Assembly: GCA_016717205.1 (NCBI GenBank)
Contig: JADKGC010000004.1
Location: forward strand, 186,001-250,000
Length of the DNA stretch: 64,000 bases
From: Candidatus Flexifilum breve
GTDB taxonomy: Bacteria; Chloroflexota; Anaerolineae; Aggregatilineales; Phototrophicaceae
Reading direction: 5' to 3'
The position numbers and the translations under genes are program-made. The notes beneath the pieces are model-generated. The model saw only the letters and a program-made list of their open reading frames with translations, was not told where the DNA came from and ran no database searches. Shown here piece by piece: positions 51,682-60,471 of this stretch (its first letter is position 1; each line of letters starts with the position of its first letter).

Positions 51682-52938
51682 ATGTTGCGCCGCAGCACCA
51701 AACTAGTCCTTTTGTTGTGTCTGGTATTCGCCTTCGTCCCCAGCATTGTCACCGCCCAAGCCGAAGTTCCCATCGACCCCGCCTACAACATCACCTTGCC
51801 GGATGACTGGAATTGGGAGTACGCCACGCCCTATGCGGGCTTCTTCCTTTCCGGCGATGACTATACCGTCTATCTCGTCGATCCGGCGGAACTGCGTGCA
51901 GTCGTCCGCTATACGACGAAAGCCACGATGGAAGAAGTCTTCCGCGATGCGTTCGCCGCACTCTACGACGGCGGTCTGCCGCCCGGCGCGCGCATCGAAG
52001 ACCTCAACGTCCCCGGTCGGGAGGGGTTGGTGTGGTCGTACACCATGGACGACAACCAGGTTGGCTTGTTCATGTTGATCCTGATGAGTGATGAGAGTTT
52101 CGGCGTCTTCGACGTTTATGCCGATGCGGACGTGTTCGATGACCCTGAACGCGAACTGCGTGACCTGATCCTCTCGTTTGACAATGCCGAATCGGTCGAG
52201 ACGGCGGTGCAGGCGCCGGCTGCCGATAGTGGCGAGCCGTGCCGTGTCTTCACCGATCAGGAACGCACGGTCGCGCTGCGCGTTGGCCCCGGCGAAAACC
52301 GGACTTCCGTCGCCTTTCTCCCCGCGGGGACGGAAGTGGATGTGACGGGCATCAATGTTTCGGATGATGGCACCGAGTGGTTCCAGTTGGATAAAGCGCA
52401 GGCTGCGCCGCAGTCGGCCGCGTCGGAATTGTGGATGCGCCGCGGGGATGCCGAAGAGATCGGCGACTGTGACAGCGTCGGCGATGCCGCCGCGCCGCCT
52501 GTGATCCCGATCGCCGTGCAGCCGCCGACGCCCGCGCCGGGTGGTGGGGGGGGCAGTGAACCGCAGCCACCCGCGACTGGTTCGGTTACACCGCAGACGG
52601 GGCGCTGGACGATGACGCTCGACTCGGTCCTCAACGCGTCGTGTCGCGGTACGCAGAATTTCCGCCTTAACACCAACGAGATCTACTTCGCCCTCGAGTG
52701 GTACGACAACTTTGTCACGATTGTCAACGGGGGCATCAGCATCAGCGGTGATTTCTTCGCGCGCGTGCCGGGCACGAATACGTTCAACGGTTCGTTCACG
52801 TATGATGACGGCACCAACGATCAGCTGCAGTTCAACTTTAGCAGCCCGACGTTGGCGCGCGGAACGATCATCACGAACTTTACGGCGGATGATGGTACGC
52901 CGTGCAGCGGGACGGTTGGCTTCACGTTCTCGCATTAA
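51682..52938 (+). CDS. Secreted SH3b-containing protein (duplicate pair, copy 2)
   Basis: 418 residues from ATG 51682 (AGGAG upstream). It follows the same plan as 50202: signal peptide, first domain (IDPAYNITLPDDWNWEYATP), SH3b with ERTVALRVGPGENRTSVAFL and ELWMRRGDAEEIGDC, then a Gly/Pro linker (PAPGGGGGSEPQPP) and a beta-rich C-terminal domain with Cys pairs (NASCRGTQNF, GTPCSGTVG). The two copies are clearly related end to end, but the linker is longer here. Each has its own promoter region and a terminator lies between them. Tandem duplication. Confidence 0.78.
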   Translation: MLRRSTKLVLLLCLVFAFVPSIVTAQAEVPIDPAYNITLPDDWNWEYATPYAGFFLSGDDYTVYLVDPAELRAVVRYTTKATMEEVFRDAFAALYDGGLPPGARIEDLNVPGREGLVWSYTMDDNQVGLFMLILMSDESFGVFDVYADADVFDDPERELRDLILSFDNAESVETAVQAPAADSGEPCRVFTDQERTVALRVGPGENRTSVAFLPAGTEVDVTGINVSDDGTEWFQLDKAQAAPQSAASELWMRRGDAEEIGDCDSVGDAAAPPVIPIAVQPPTPAPGGGGGSEPQPPATGSVTPQTGRWTMTLDSVLNASCRGTQNFRLNTNEIYFALEWYDNFVTIVNGGISISGDFFARVPGTNTFNGSFTYDDGTNDQLQFNFSSPTLARGTIITNFTADDGTPCSGTVGFTFSH

Positions 52939-53259
52939 AGACGATAGCCGACTAGGTTAGTCCGGAGGCGCACATCGGTGCGCCTCCGTGATTCTTCGCA
53001 GGCCGCGCCTCGGCCTCCGACGATTCTCCTCTGCAACGCCCGGTCGAAAATTCTCCGTGTGGCCTCCCTGATTGGGAACGCAGCTTCCAGCCGTTGCGCA
53101 CAGTCGGGACTCCGACTTCCGATTTATCTCCCAAACCGACTTTAGTCGGAACTACTAATCGCCCTTTATACGCTTGCCTGACCTTGAATTTGGGAGCGTA
53201 ATTAAGATTGAGAGTGGTGGTTACGCTCTTGGCCGAATTTCGTAGAAAGGACGCAAATC
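52939..53259. other. Intergenic region with a hairpin
   Basis: 321 bases. A perfect 11-bp hairpin CGGAGGCGCAC-ATCG-GTGCGCCTCCG at 52963-52988 probably terminates the upstream gene. The remainder has no convincing gene. An AT-rich AATTAAGATTGAG segment near 53200 precedes the next gene, whose ribosome binding site is GAAAGGA at 53244-53250. Confidence 0.55.
52963..52990 (+). terminator. Hairpin after the second SH3b gene
   Basis: CGGAGGCGCAC / GTGCGCCTCCG with ATCG loop; only a weak T run follows. Confidence 0.6.
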
Positions 53260-53931
53260 ATGAAAAAATTCGGGCTAGTTATTCTGTTTGCCCTTCTCTT
53301 CTCTATTGCTGCAGTTGTGGTCTACGCGGGCAGCTTAAGCTTTACCGGAACGCTCACCCCGGGTGGACAGACCGAATCCATCGTAGCCGGAATTACAGCA
53401 CCAAACTGTAACGGCTCGTCGGTAGTATTTGATGTTTTGTATCAAGCCTACCAGTTTCAGGTCGATGTGCCGGGCAGCTATACGATCACCGAACCCGGTA
53501 CTGAGAGCGCCATTTATGTATATAGCGGGACGTTTGACCCGGCGAATCCGTTGGCGAACTGCTACGCTGCCAGCAACATCAATCCCATCAGCCTCTCGGT
53601 GTCACTGACGGCGGGGACGGTGTATACCCTGGTCGTCATCGAAGATTCGTTCGCGCAGGATGGCATGGCCTACAACCTGACCATCTCCGGGCCGGGGAAC
53701 GTCTCGCTGCCCGTCAACGATTGTCCGGATCCGCTGCCGGGCGGTTCGACCGTGCGCAGCGTGCCCTTGGGCGCACCCGCTTACTACGCGCCTGATCTTG
53801 GAACCCGCGTGAACTTTGACCTGCCCGCCGGGACGTGGTGGGTCACGCAGACGAGCGGCGACTTCACGCAGGTGTGGATCGGCTGCCAGGCGAATCGCAT
53901 CTGGATCCCCACGACGGCGGTGGGTGGCTGA
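53260..53931 (+). CDS. Secreted protein with PPC-like domain and C-terminal SH3b-like module
   Basis: 223 residues with GAAAGGA upstream. Signal peptide (LVILFALLFSIAAVVVYAG). Residues 22-150 resemble a pre-peptidase C-terminal (PPC) domain: LSFTGTLTPGGQTES, YQFQVDVPGSYTITEPG, SAIYVYSGTFDPANPLANC, GTVYTLVVIEDSF. Residues 155-223 are the CPDPLP...FDLPAGTWWVTQTSGDFTQVWIGC.. IWIPTTAV module shared with the proteins at 313 and 32908. This links three exported proteins by one C-terminal module. Terminator at 53962. Confidence 0.75.
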   Translation: MKKFGLVILFALLFSIAAVVVYAGSLSFTGTLTPGGQTESIVAGITAPNCNGSSVVFDVLYQAYQFQVDVPGSYTITEPGTESAIYVYSGTFDPANPLANCYAASNINPISLSVSLTAGTVYTLVVIEDSFAQDGMAYNLTISGPGNVSLPVNDCPDPLPGGSTVRSVPLGAPAYYAPDLGTRVNFDLPAGTWWVTQTSGDFTQVWIGCQANRIWIPTTAVGG

Positions 53932-53961
53932 CAGCTCGTTTCATCAAACAGTAAACAGTTA

Positions 53962-53998
53962 AAACAAGCGGGCGACCACTGCGGTCGCCCGCTTGTTT
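53962..53998. terminator. Bidirectional terminator
   Basis: AAACAAGCGGGCGACC / GGTCGCCCGCTTGTTT, perfect 16-bp stem with 5-base loop, between convergent genes. Confidence 0.93.
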
Positions 53999-54017
53999 CT
54001 CTGGAGAGCCACTTCCG

Positions 54018-54425
54018 CTACTTGAGAAACGTGACTCCGTACCGGGCGGCGACCTGATCGCGATCCGCATCCGCCGCGTGATATTCGGCGAGGAAGCTTT
54101 CGAGCATTGGCGGGGTGGTGATCATCAGCAGCGTCGCCTCACCGATGGTATCCCAACTGTGCGGAATGCCGCGCGGCAGGAACACAAACCCGCCCGCGCC
54201 AACTTCGAAATGCTCGCCGCCGATCTCCACCGTGATGGTGCCGCTCACTACGTAGAAATATTCATCCTCACGGCTATGCACATGGCGCGGCGCGCCGCCG
54301 ACCGTACGCGATTCGATCAGCGTGAGCATGCCGCCCGTCGCCGCGCCCGACGCCTTGACCTCCGCGCCAAACCCCGGCACGCCCGTGCCCGGCGGCAGCA
54401 CATACGGTTTGACCGTTGCTGTCAT
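54018..54425 (-). CDS. Cupin-domain protein
   Basis: 135 residues with a strong GGAGGTG ribosome binding site. A single cupin barrel is indicated by GGAPRHVHSREDEYFYVVSG (metal-binding His-x-His...Glu) and the second motif VFLPRGIPHSWDTIGEATLL. Cupins serve as dioxygenases, isomerases or binding proteins. The exact activity is not indicated. Monocistronic. Confidence 0.88.
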   Translation of the reverse strand: MTATVKPYVLPPGTGVPGFGAEVKASGAATGGMLTLIESRTVGGAPRHVHSREDEYFYVVSGTITVEIGGEHFEVGAGGFVFLPRGIPHSWDTIGEATLLMITTPPMLESFLAEYHAADADRDQVAARYGVTFLK

Positions 54426-54513
54426 AGTTCACCTCCCAACTCGACCTTGTCACTCTATGTCGCAGTGGGCCGATGTGTGCTGCGGAGAGAGCGCGAGCGC
54501 GGCACATTCTGGC

Positions 54514-54519
54514 TATAAT
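54514..54519 (+). promoter_or_regulatory. -10 box (TATAAT) before the gene at 54537
   Basis: GGCTATAATTAAGG with perfect TATAAT at 54514-54519. Transcription would start about ten bases before the ATG at 54537, so the first ATG could be read from a very short leader. Confidence 0.55.
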
Positions 54520-54536
54520 TAAGGCACAGGACAGCC

Positions 54537-54878
54537 ATGTGGTCGAGACTCATGCCCAACCAAGATGATTTCATGTCAATGGTCCAACTCCACGAGCGCT
54601 CGTGGGGTAACCAGACCTATACCGGACGCCCTACGCTCAAACAGATTATGGATGCGCCTGTCGTGACCATCTGGCGTCCGATCAAAGAGGACAAGCAGCA
54701 GCGCTTCACGATCAAAACCCACAAATCCACTGACGATGTCGAACAGTACATGACCAAGCTCCTGTTTCGAGCCCACATCAAGCTGCCCGAAGAACGGCTC
54801 GTGCGGGTGTTCGTCAACCACAAACAGGTGGTCGTGAAAGCCGTCCGCATTCTGTTTCAGGAACTGCCAACGGACTAA
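54537..54878 (+). CDS. Hypothetical small protein (113 residues)
   Basis: 113 residues (108 if started at the ATG 54552). Basic and acidic residues are evenly mixed, with helical segments such as DDVEQYMTKLLFRAHIKLPE and KQVVVKAVRILFQEL. No Cys, transmembrane helix or known motif is visible. It overlaps the next minus-strand gene by four bases at its 3' end. Function unknown. Confidence 0.6.
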   Translation: MWSRLMPNQDDFMSMVQLHERSWGNQTYTGRPTLKQIMDAPVVTIWRPIKEDKQQRFTIKTHKSTDDVEQYMTKLLFRAHIKLPEERLVRVFVNHKQVVVKAVRILFQELPTD

Positions 54879-55411
54879 AGTGGCCACCCGACGCGCTGGA
54901 GCACTTCGGCGGCAATCTCGTCGATCGTTTTGCCGTCCGTGTCAATGATGTGATCGCCGATGCCGCGCGCATCCATGAGCGCGGTCAGTTCGGCGGCGCG
55001 GGCTTGATGCCAGCGCAGACTGTCGCCGCGTTCCCGTCCGGCGAGTCGGCGCTGCAGCTCGGCGACGCTCGCGGTCAGGCGCACAATCTGGATCGCCGCG
55101 CCGGGGATGGCCGCGGCGTAATCGGCGCGCTGCTCGGGCGTTTCAACCACATCCACGATGATCACCCGCTCCGCGCCCACCCCCTGATAATTCGCCCACA
55201 GAGCCGCCAGATTGCGATAACCAACTGCCGTGTTGAACGGATCATCTGCCGGGCGCGGATAGCACGAGCGCAGCGCGTCCATATCGATCAGCGCGTGCGG
55301 GCGGTTGGCCTCTGTGAGCTGGTCGGAGACGGCGCCGCCGATGGTGGTTTTGCCCGCGCCGACCGCGCCCGTGACGATCAACGTCGGAATCGAAACGTGT
55401 GCCTGAGACAT
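54875..55411 (-). CDS. P-loop kinase (adenylylsulfate kinase/AAA33-like)
   Basis: 178 residues. The Walker A loop is TLIVTGAVGAGKTTIGGA, followed by HALIDMDALRSCYPRP (Asp pair) and VIIVDVVETPEQR. Late helices (SVAELQRRLAGRERGDS, and the basic LRWHQARAAEL) form a lid. The overall plan resembles small nucleoside/APS kinases that phosphorylate small molecules. The exact substrate is unknown. AAGGTGA lies before the ATG. Confidence 0.8.
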   Translation of the reverse strand: MSQAHVSIPTLIVTGAVGAGKTTIGGAVSDQLTEANRPHALIDMDALRSCYPRPADDPFNTAVGYRNLAALWANYQGVGAERVIIVDVVETPEQRADYAAAIPGAAIQIVRLTASVAELQRRLAGRERGDSLRWHQARAAELTALMDARGIGDHIIDTDGKTIDEIAAEVLQRVGWPL

Positions 55412-55467
55412 GGTTCACCTTGCTGTAAAGATCGCTCCGCGCATTGTACCTGTCTCCGGCACTGTCG

Positions 55468-55749
55468 TCATGACCCCGGCGGCGGGGGCGGCGGCTCAGG
55501 TGGACTGCTGTTAGTGGGCAGGGGATTATCCGCGCCGGGCGGTGGCTCCCCCGCGACCGGAGGCGCGTTGAGCGTGGCCGGTGCCGCGGCGGTGACCGGG
55601 AGATCCGTGAGCGGCGGCGGAGAGACGACGGCAGTTGACGCTGGGTTGACCGTGGGCGGCGGGATGATCAGCGGTCGATCACATGAAGTGAGGAAGAGGG
55701 CGGTGAGGCTCAATGTTCCCAAACACAGGCGTACTTTCGGGTTGAACAT
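55468..55749 (-). CDS. Proline-rich lipoprotein
   Basis: 93 residues from ATG 55749 (AAAGGAAG upstream). The signal sequence ends in lipobox LFLTSC, after which the chain is mostly Pro, Ala, Thr and Val (PLIIPPPTVNPASTAVVSPP, then PPEPPPPPPGS). It is probably a lipid-anchored stalk-like or flexible surface protein. The Pro-rich content could also reflect low-complexity drift, but the lipobox and ribosome binding site support a real gene. Confidence 0.65.
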   Translation of the reverse strand: MFNPKVRLCLGTLSLTALFLTSCDRPLIIPPPTVNPASTAVVSPPPLTDLPVTAAAPATLNAPPVAGEPPPGADNPLPTNSSPPEPPPPPPGS

Positions 55750-55892
55750 TGGACTTCCTTTGCGCAAACATCGCGCAGACACTACCGATGAATGTCTGAA
55801 CATGCAACTATTTCAACGGTCGGATTGGTGCAAAGCGCCGCGATCTGTGGTATTTTTGCTGCGTTTTGGCGCTGGCATAGTGAAGTGAAAAG

Positions 55893-56936
55893 ATGATCTT
55901 AAAAGAGCTTTCCGAGGCGGTAGGCGTATCTGGCAAAGAGGAAGCCGTCCGCAAAGTGATCCTGAGCGCGATCAAAGATCACACGCAGGACATTCGCATT
56001 GACCCGATGGGGAGCGTGACCGCGGTCAAACGCGGGACGAACCTGCGTCCGCTGCGCGTCATGATCGCCGCGCATATGGACGAAGTCGGGTTCATCGTGC
56101 GCGGCATCGACGGCGACGGCAGCATCCGGTTTTCGGCGGTCGGTGGCATTGATGACCGTATTCTGCCGGGCCTGCGCGTGAAAATCGGCGATATTCCCGG
56201 CGTGATCATGTGGGCACCAATCCACCAAAATCGTGAGCAGACGGTCGTCAAGATCAACAACCTGCGCATCGACATTGGCGCGAGCAGCAAAGATGAAGTG
56301 AATGGCAAGGTCAAGCTCGGCGACCGCATCGCTTTTGACAGCCGCTTCATGGAGATCGGCGACAAGATGCTGCGCGGCAAGTCGTTCGATGACCGCGCGG
56401 GCTGTTCGCTGCTGGTCGACGTGCTGCAAGGCGGCCCGTATCCGGTCGATATTCTGGCGGCGTTCACCGTGCAGGAGGAGATCGGCCTGCGCGGGGCGAA
56501 GGTCGCGGCGCAGGCGCTCAACCCGGATGTCGCGTTCGTCCTCGAAGGCACGACCGCGAACGATATTCCGAATCCCATGGCGGATGCCGATGATGGACTG
56601 GATTACAACCCAACGTGCAGCATGCAGGCCGGCCCGGTTCTGAGCGTCATGGATCGCAGCATGATCGTCAATCCGCGGCTGCTGGGCTTCCTGCGGGCGA
56701 CCGCGGACGCTGAAGGAATTCCCTATCAGCTCAAGTCGCAGCTGGGCGGAGGCACGGATGGCGGTTCGATCCATATGGCGAACGCGGGCGCGGCGACGGC
56801 GGTGATTTCGCTGCCCTGCCGCTACATTCACAGCCCGACAGCCTACCTGCACCGGGATGATTACGATAACGCGCTCAAGCTGGTCAAAGCGGCGCTCCAG
56901 AGCATCAAGCCGGAACATTACAGCCACAGCAGTTAG
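55893..56936 (+). CDS. M42-family aminopeptidase
   Basis: 347 residues. M42 residues: VMIAAHMDEVGFIVRG, LRGKSFDDRAG, VQEEIGLRG, FVLEGTTANDIP (the fourth ligand appears as Glu), SLPCRYIHSPTAYLHRDD (last His). Related to the copies at 48938 and 57002, but closer to neither by eye. The gene is followed after 65 bases by the third copy, giving a tandem arrangement. Likely forms TET-type complexes. Confidence 0.92.
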   Translation: MILKELSEAVGVSGKEEAVRKVILSAIKDHTQDIRIDPMGSVTAVKRGTNLRPLRVMIAAHMDEVGFIVRGIDGDGSIRFSAVGGIDDRILPGLRVKIGDIPGVIMWAPIHQNREQTVVKINNLRIDIGASSKDEVNGKVKLGDRIAFDSRFMEIGDKMLRGKSFDDRAGCSLLVDVLQGGPYPVDILAAFTVQEEIGLRGAKVAAQALNPDVAFVLEGTTANDIPNPMADADDGLDYNPTCSMQAGPVLSVMDRSMIVNPRLLGFLRATADAEGIPYQLKSQLGGGTDGGSIHMANAGAATAVISLPCRYIHSPTAYLHRDDYDNALKLVKAALQSIKPEHYSHSS

Positions 56937-57001
56937 CGTTTAGCCGGAATCGCTCGGTCAAAACGCTGCTGGCTAACCGCATCTTTACAAGGAGTATTGT
57001 T

Positions 57002-57994
57002 GTGAAAGAACTGATCAAAAAGCTGGTCGAGGCCTGGGGGCCGTCTGGCTATGAACATCACGTGCGCGAAATTATCCGGCAGGAAGTTGCCCCGTTCGCC
57101 GATGACATCCGCGTCGACCCGCTCGGCAACCTGATCTGCCGCGTCGGGAAGGGCGGCAAGAAGATCATGATCGCCGCGCACATGGACGAGATCGGCGTCA
57201 TGGCGCTGTACACCGAAAAGTCGAGCGGCTACATGCGCTTCGCGCCCATCGGCGGTGTGCTCAACTCCTCGCTGCTGGGCATGCGCGTCCGCTTTGAGAA
57301 TGGCGCGACGGGGGTCATCGCCGCGCATGACTATTTTGGCACCGGGCGCACCAGCTCCGCCGAACTCGACAACTTTTTCATCGACGTGAACGACGGCAGC
57401 GCCAACCTCGTGCCGTCCGGCAGCCCGGCGATCTTCTGGCGCGACTACGAAGAACGCGGCTCGCGCCTGATCGCCAAGTCGATGGACGACCGCATCGGTT
57501 GCGTGGTGGCGATTGAAGCCATGCGCCGCCTCAACAAGCAGTCGCCAAACGAGATCTATTTCGTGTTCACCGTGCAGGAAGAAGTCGGTTTGCGCGGTGC
57601 GCGAGCGGCGGGCTATGGCGTCGATCCAGATCTGGCGATTGCCCTTGACGTGACCTCGACGGGGGACATGGCCAAGAATTCGAAGATGGAAGTTAAGCTG
57701 GGCGGCGGCGCGGCGATCAAGGTACACGATACCGGCTTGGTCGTGCCGCCCGCCGTGCGCGACTGGATGATCAACCGCGCGCAGAGCGACGGCATCCCGT
57801 ACCAATTGGAACTGCTCACGCTCGGCACGACTGATGCGGCGGGCATTCAGACGGCGCGGGCGGGCGTGCCCAGCGGCGCGATCTCGATTCCGTGCCGCTA
57901 CGTGCATACCACGAGCGAAACCGTCGATAGCAACGACATCGAAGCGTGCATCAAGCTGCTGACGGGCTTGGTCGGCAACACGGTGACGTTGTAG
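57002..57994 (+). CDS. M42-family aminopeptidase
   Basis: 330 residues from GTG 57002 with AAGGAG upstream. Motifs: KIMIAAHMDEIGVMALYT, IAKSMDDRIG, VQEEVGLRG, ALDVTSTGD and CRYVHTTSETVD. Third M42 copy in the window, possibly the most canonical by spacing. Co-transcription with 55893 is likely, as only a short intergenic stretch with an AGTTAGCGTTTAGCCGG repeat separates them. Confidence 0.92.
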   Translation: MKELIKKLVEAWGPSGYEHHVREIIRQEVAPFADDIRVDPLGNLICRVGKGGKKIMIAAHMDEIGVMALYTEKSSGYMRFAPIGGVLNSSLLGMRVRFENGATGVIAAHDYFGTGRTSSAELDNFFIDVNDGSANLVPSGSPAIFWRDYEERGSRLIAKSMDDRIGCVVAIEAMRRLNKQSPNEIYFVFTVQEEVGLRGARAAGYGVDPDLAIALDVTSTGDMAKNSKMEVKLGGGAAIKVHDTGLVVPPAVRDWMINRAQSDGIPYQLELLTLGTTDAAGIQTARAGVPSGAISIPCRYVHTTSETVDSNDIEACIKLLTGLVGNTVTL

Positions 57995-58766
57995 ACGCAG
58001 CGGCGTCGGGTTTCAGCACGAGCCGACTACCCAAGATATGAACGTATCCCCCTCACCCCGCGCCTCTCCTAAGGCAGGGGTGGGTTTTTTTGTAGGGACG
58101 AGGCATGAAGTCATTTCAGAATTGGCACTTTGTCTAACCTCACCCCGTTTCGCTGCGCTCAACCGCCCCTCTCCAAAGGGCGAGGGGCAAGGGCAAGGTG
58201 GGTTGGTGGTGTCCCTCTCCCCTAACAGGGGTAAGTTATTAACTATAGGGACGAGATAAGAGGGTGTTGAAAAAGGTCAGGTTCCGACCCCACCCCCATC
58301 CCCAACAGGGGTAGGCAAGCCCCGCCCCAACATTTTGTTACCCCGGATTGAACTGTCGCGCTCGTCAGGGAGTCCGCTGTTCGCCAGCAACCACAATACC
58401 TAACCGAATCCTGTCTATACGAACACAGCGTTAGACGGGGGTTGGTTGCGGTTGTGCTGATCCGTTGACTGATATTTACCTTATCTTTACATCACCCTGT
58501 GAATATCGCGTAAATTCTGCGTTCATGTCTAGCCAAATTGTCTAAATACAAAGCTGTTAAGAGGGCAGAACGGGTCGATCTCCGGGTAGGTTTGTAAAAA
58601 TATACAAATTTCAGTTTTAGAGAGGTTTCTTTATTTTCCTCTGTAACATTCACCCCTACAATGAAATAGCTAACTCAAACGGGTGGATTATTCTCTCAGG
58701 TTAGAATTTCCTACCTTGATGCACCTGTCCGCCTCTACCGCTGTTGAGCGATAATAGGCCTTACAT
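57995..58766. other. Long intergenic region with dispersed repeats
   Basis: About 770 bases. The first part holds repeats: a block at 58100-58220 nearly identical to 9090-9215, a GTAGGGACGAGGCATGAAG element at 58091 and CCCCACCCCCATCCCCAACA at 58292. The second part (58480-58700) is AT-rich, with TACAAT at 58657-58662 before the histidine kinase, and no gene is seen in it. Confidence 0.65.
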
Positions 58767-60371
58767 ATGGCAGATTACATGCACGGTTTCCAAGTGAAAG
58801 TCCATCCCTCCCTAGAAGATTTTGAACTGCTCGCCACTGTTTCGCAGATGCTCACGCTCTTTGATCAAGAGCGCGTGGTGGAGCAAGTAATCGAATTGAT
58901 GATCAAGTCAGTTGAGGCAGAAGGCAGCAGCCTGCTGATCAACCCAGAGTTTGGCGATGATTGGCGCCGGTTGTTCACGCGCTATGTCTCGAACGCGACT
59001 GGCATGGAAGATCCTGGTCAGACCGTCCGCTTCGCGCGCCGCGTGTTGGACAAGGGGTTAGCGGGGTGGGTGATCGCCAACAAGCAGGGCGCGATCATCA
59101 GCGACACCGTCACCGACCCCCGTTGGCTGGCTTTCCCTGACAGCGACTCGACGACACGGTCCGCGCTCAGCTTGCCGTTCTTCTGGAATGGCGCTGTGCT
59201 GGCGGTGCTCACATTCACACATTCTGAGCCGGACCACTTCACCGACTATCACCTGCGCCTGTTCTCGATCATCGTGAATCAGGCGACCGGGGCGATTCGC
59301 AACGCCCAGTTGTTCGCGCATCTGCTCGAACAGCGCCAGCAGATGGAAGCGATTCTACGCGCTATCCCGGATTTACTGCTCGTGCTCGATCAATCGGGCG
59401 TGATCATGCTGGCGAACGATGCTGCGGCCGCGCTCGTGGGCACAGCGGAACTCCCGAATCGCGGCGAAGGCCTGTCGATCCTCGACTATGTCGCGGATGA
59501 CGACATGTTCAGCTTTGTGCACAGTATGCTCGACAATGTGCCGACGCCGGGGAACTCCTGGTCATTCCAGAGCCGTTCTGAAAAGCATCGCCGCGACTAT
59601 CTGGTGACCGTTTCGCCGTGGGCGCAAAGTGCCGACGCGACGGGCTATGTCATCATGCTGCGCGACATCACGACCCTGCGCGACCTCAACCGCTTCAAAG
59701 ACGAGATGCTGCAAATGGCGTCGCACGACTTGCGCAGCCCGTTGGCATTGATCGTCGGCTACTGCAGCTTGATCGAACTGGATACGCCCGAAGATTCCCC
59801 CGTTCGCGAATATCTGAACGTGATAGAACGTTCTATCGAGCGGATGCGCGGCCTGCTGGATGATCTGCTGCGCGTCGAACAAATTCGCAACTCACCGCTG
59901 GAACTGCATCAGCCCGCCGATTACCGCGAACTGATCAAGACCGTTCTGGCGGACAGCACGGACGGCGCGCAGCGCAAACATCACCAGCTTGAAACCCGTG
60001 TCGCGCTGGATGATCTGCCGGAGCGGATCACGCTCAATGCGATGCTCATCCGCGAGTCGATGGATAACCTCGTCAGCAACGCGATCAAGTACACGCCGGA
60101 GGGTGGGATGATCACCATCCAAGCTTATACCGAAGGGAAGCGCGTGTATTTCGTCGTAGAGGACACCGGCATTGGCATCGCCAAGGAGCATCTCCCGCGC
60201 GTGTTCGAGTCGTTCTTCCGCACGCGGCAGTCGGGCACCGAGGGCATCGAAGGGCGCGGCCTCGGCTTGAGCCTTGTCAAGACGATCATCGAACGGCATG
60301 GCGGGGAAGTGTGGGTGGAAAGTGAAATCGGGCAGGGCAGCCGCTTCGGCTTCTGGTTGCCGATTCAATAG
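58767..60371 (+). CDS. Sensor histidine kinase, GAF-PAS-HisKA-HATPase
   Basis: 534 residues, no transmembrane segment, so cytosolic. GAF domain at about 20-185 (GLAGWVIANKQGAIISDTVT), PAS at about 195-300 (LVLDQSGVIMLANDAAAALV), HisKA with phospho-acceptor His320 in MASHDLRSPLALIVGYC, and HATPase with N box NLVSNAIKYTP (434-444), DTGIG (466-470) and GRGLGLSLV (496-504). It autophosphorylates on His320 and would pass phosphate to a response regulator, but none is adjacent. An orphan kinase. No good ribosome binding site is seen before the ATG. A repeat (60390) lies between it and the convergent next gene. Confidence 0.93.
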   Translation: MADYMHGFQVKVHPSLEDFELLATVSQMLTLFDQERVVEQVIELMIKSVEAEGSSLLINPEFGDDWRRLFTRYVSNATGMEDPGQTVRFARRVLDKGLAGWVIANKQGAIISDTVTDPRWLAFPDSDSTTRSALSLPFFWNGAVLAVLTFTHSEPDHFTDYHLRLFSIIVNQATGAIRNAQLFAHLLEQRQQMEAILRAIPDLLLVLDQSGVIMLANDAAAALVGTAELPNRGEGLSILDYVADDDMFSFVHSMLDNVPTPGNSWSFQSRSEKHRRDYLVTVSPWAQSADATGYVIMLRDITTLRDLNRFKDEMLQMASHDLRSPLALIVGYCSLIELDTPEDSPVREYLNVIERSIERMRGLLDDLLRVEQIRNSPLELHQPADYRELIKTVLADSTDGAQRKHHQLETRVALDDLPERITLNAMLIRESMDNLVSNAIKYTPEGGMITIQAYTEGKRVYFVVEDTGIGIAKEHLPRVFESFFRTRQSGTEGIEGRGLGLSLVKTIIERHGGEVWVESEIGQGSRFGFWLPIQ

Positions 60372-60389
60372 AGCAAAACAGAAAAGAAT

Positions 60390-60468
60390 CCTAACCGCAG
60401 AGAGCGCAGAGGACGCAGAGAAGAAAATCTTCTCCCTCTGCGCTCTTTGCGTTCTCCGCGGTTAATGG
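60390..60468. repeat. Palindromic repeat between convergent genes
   Basis: CCTAACCGCAGAGAGCGCAG on the left is mirrored by CTCTTTGCGTTCTCCGCGGT-TAATGGG on the right, with a central GAAAATCTTC stretch. It could act as a bidirectional terminator. Confidence 0.7.
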
Positions 60469-60471
60469 GTT

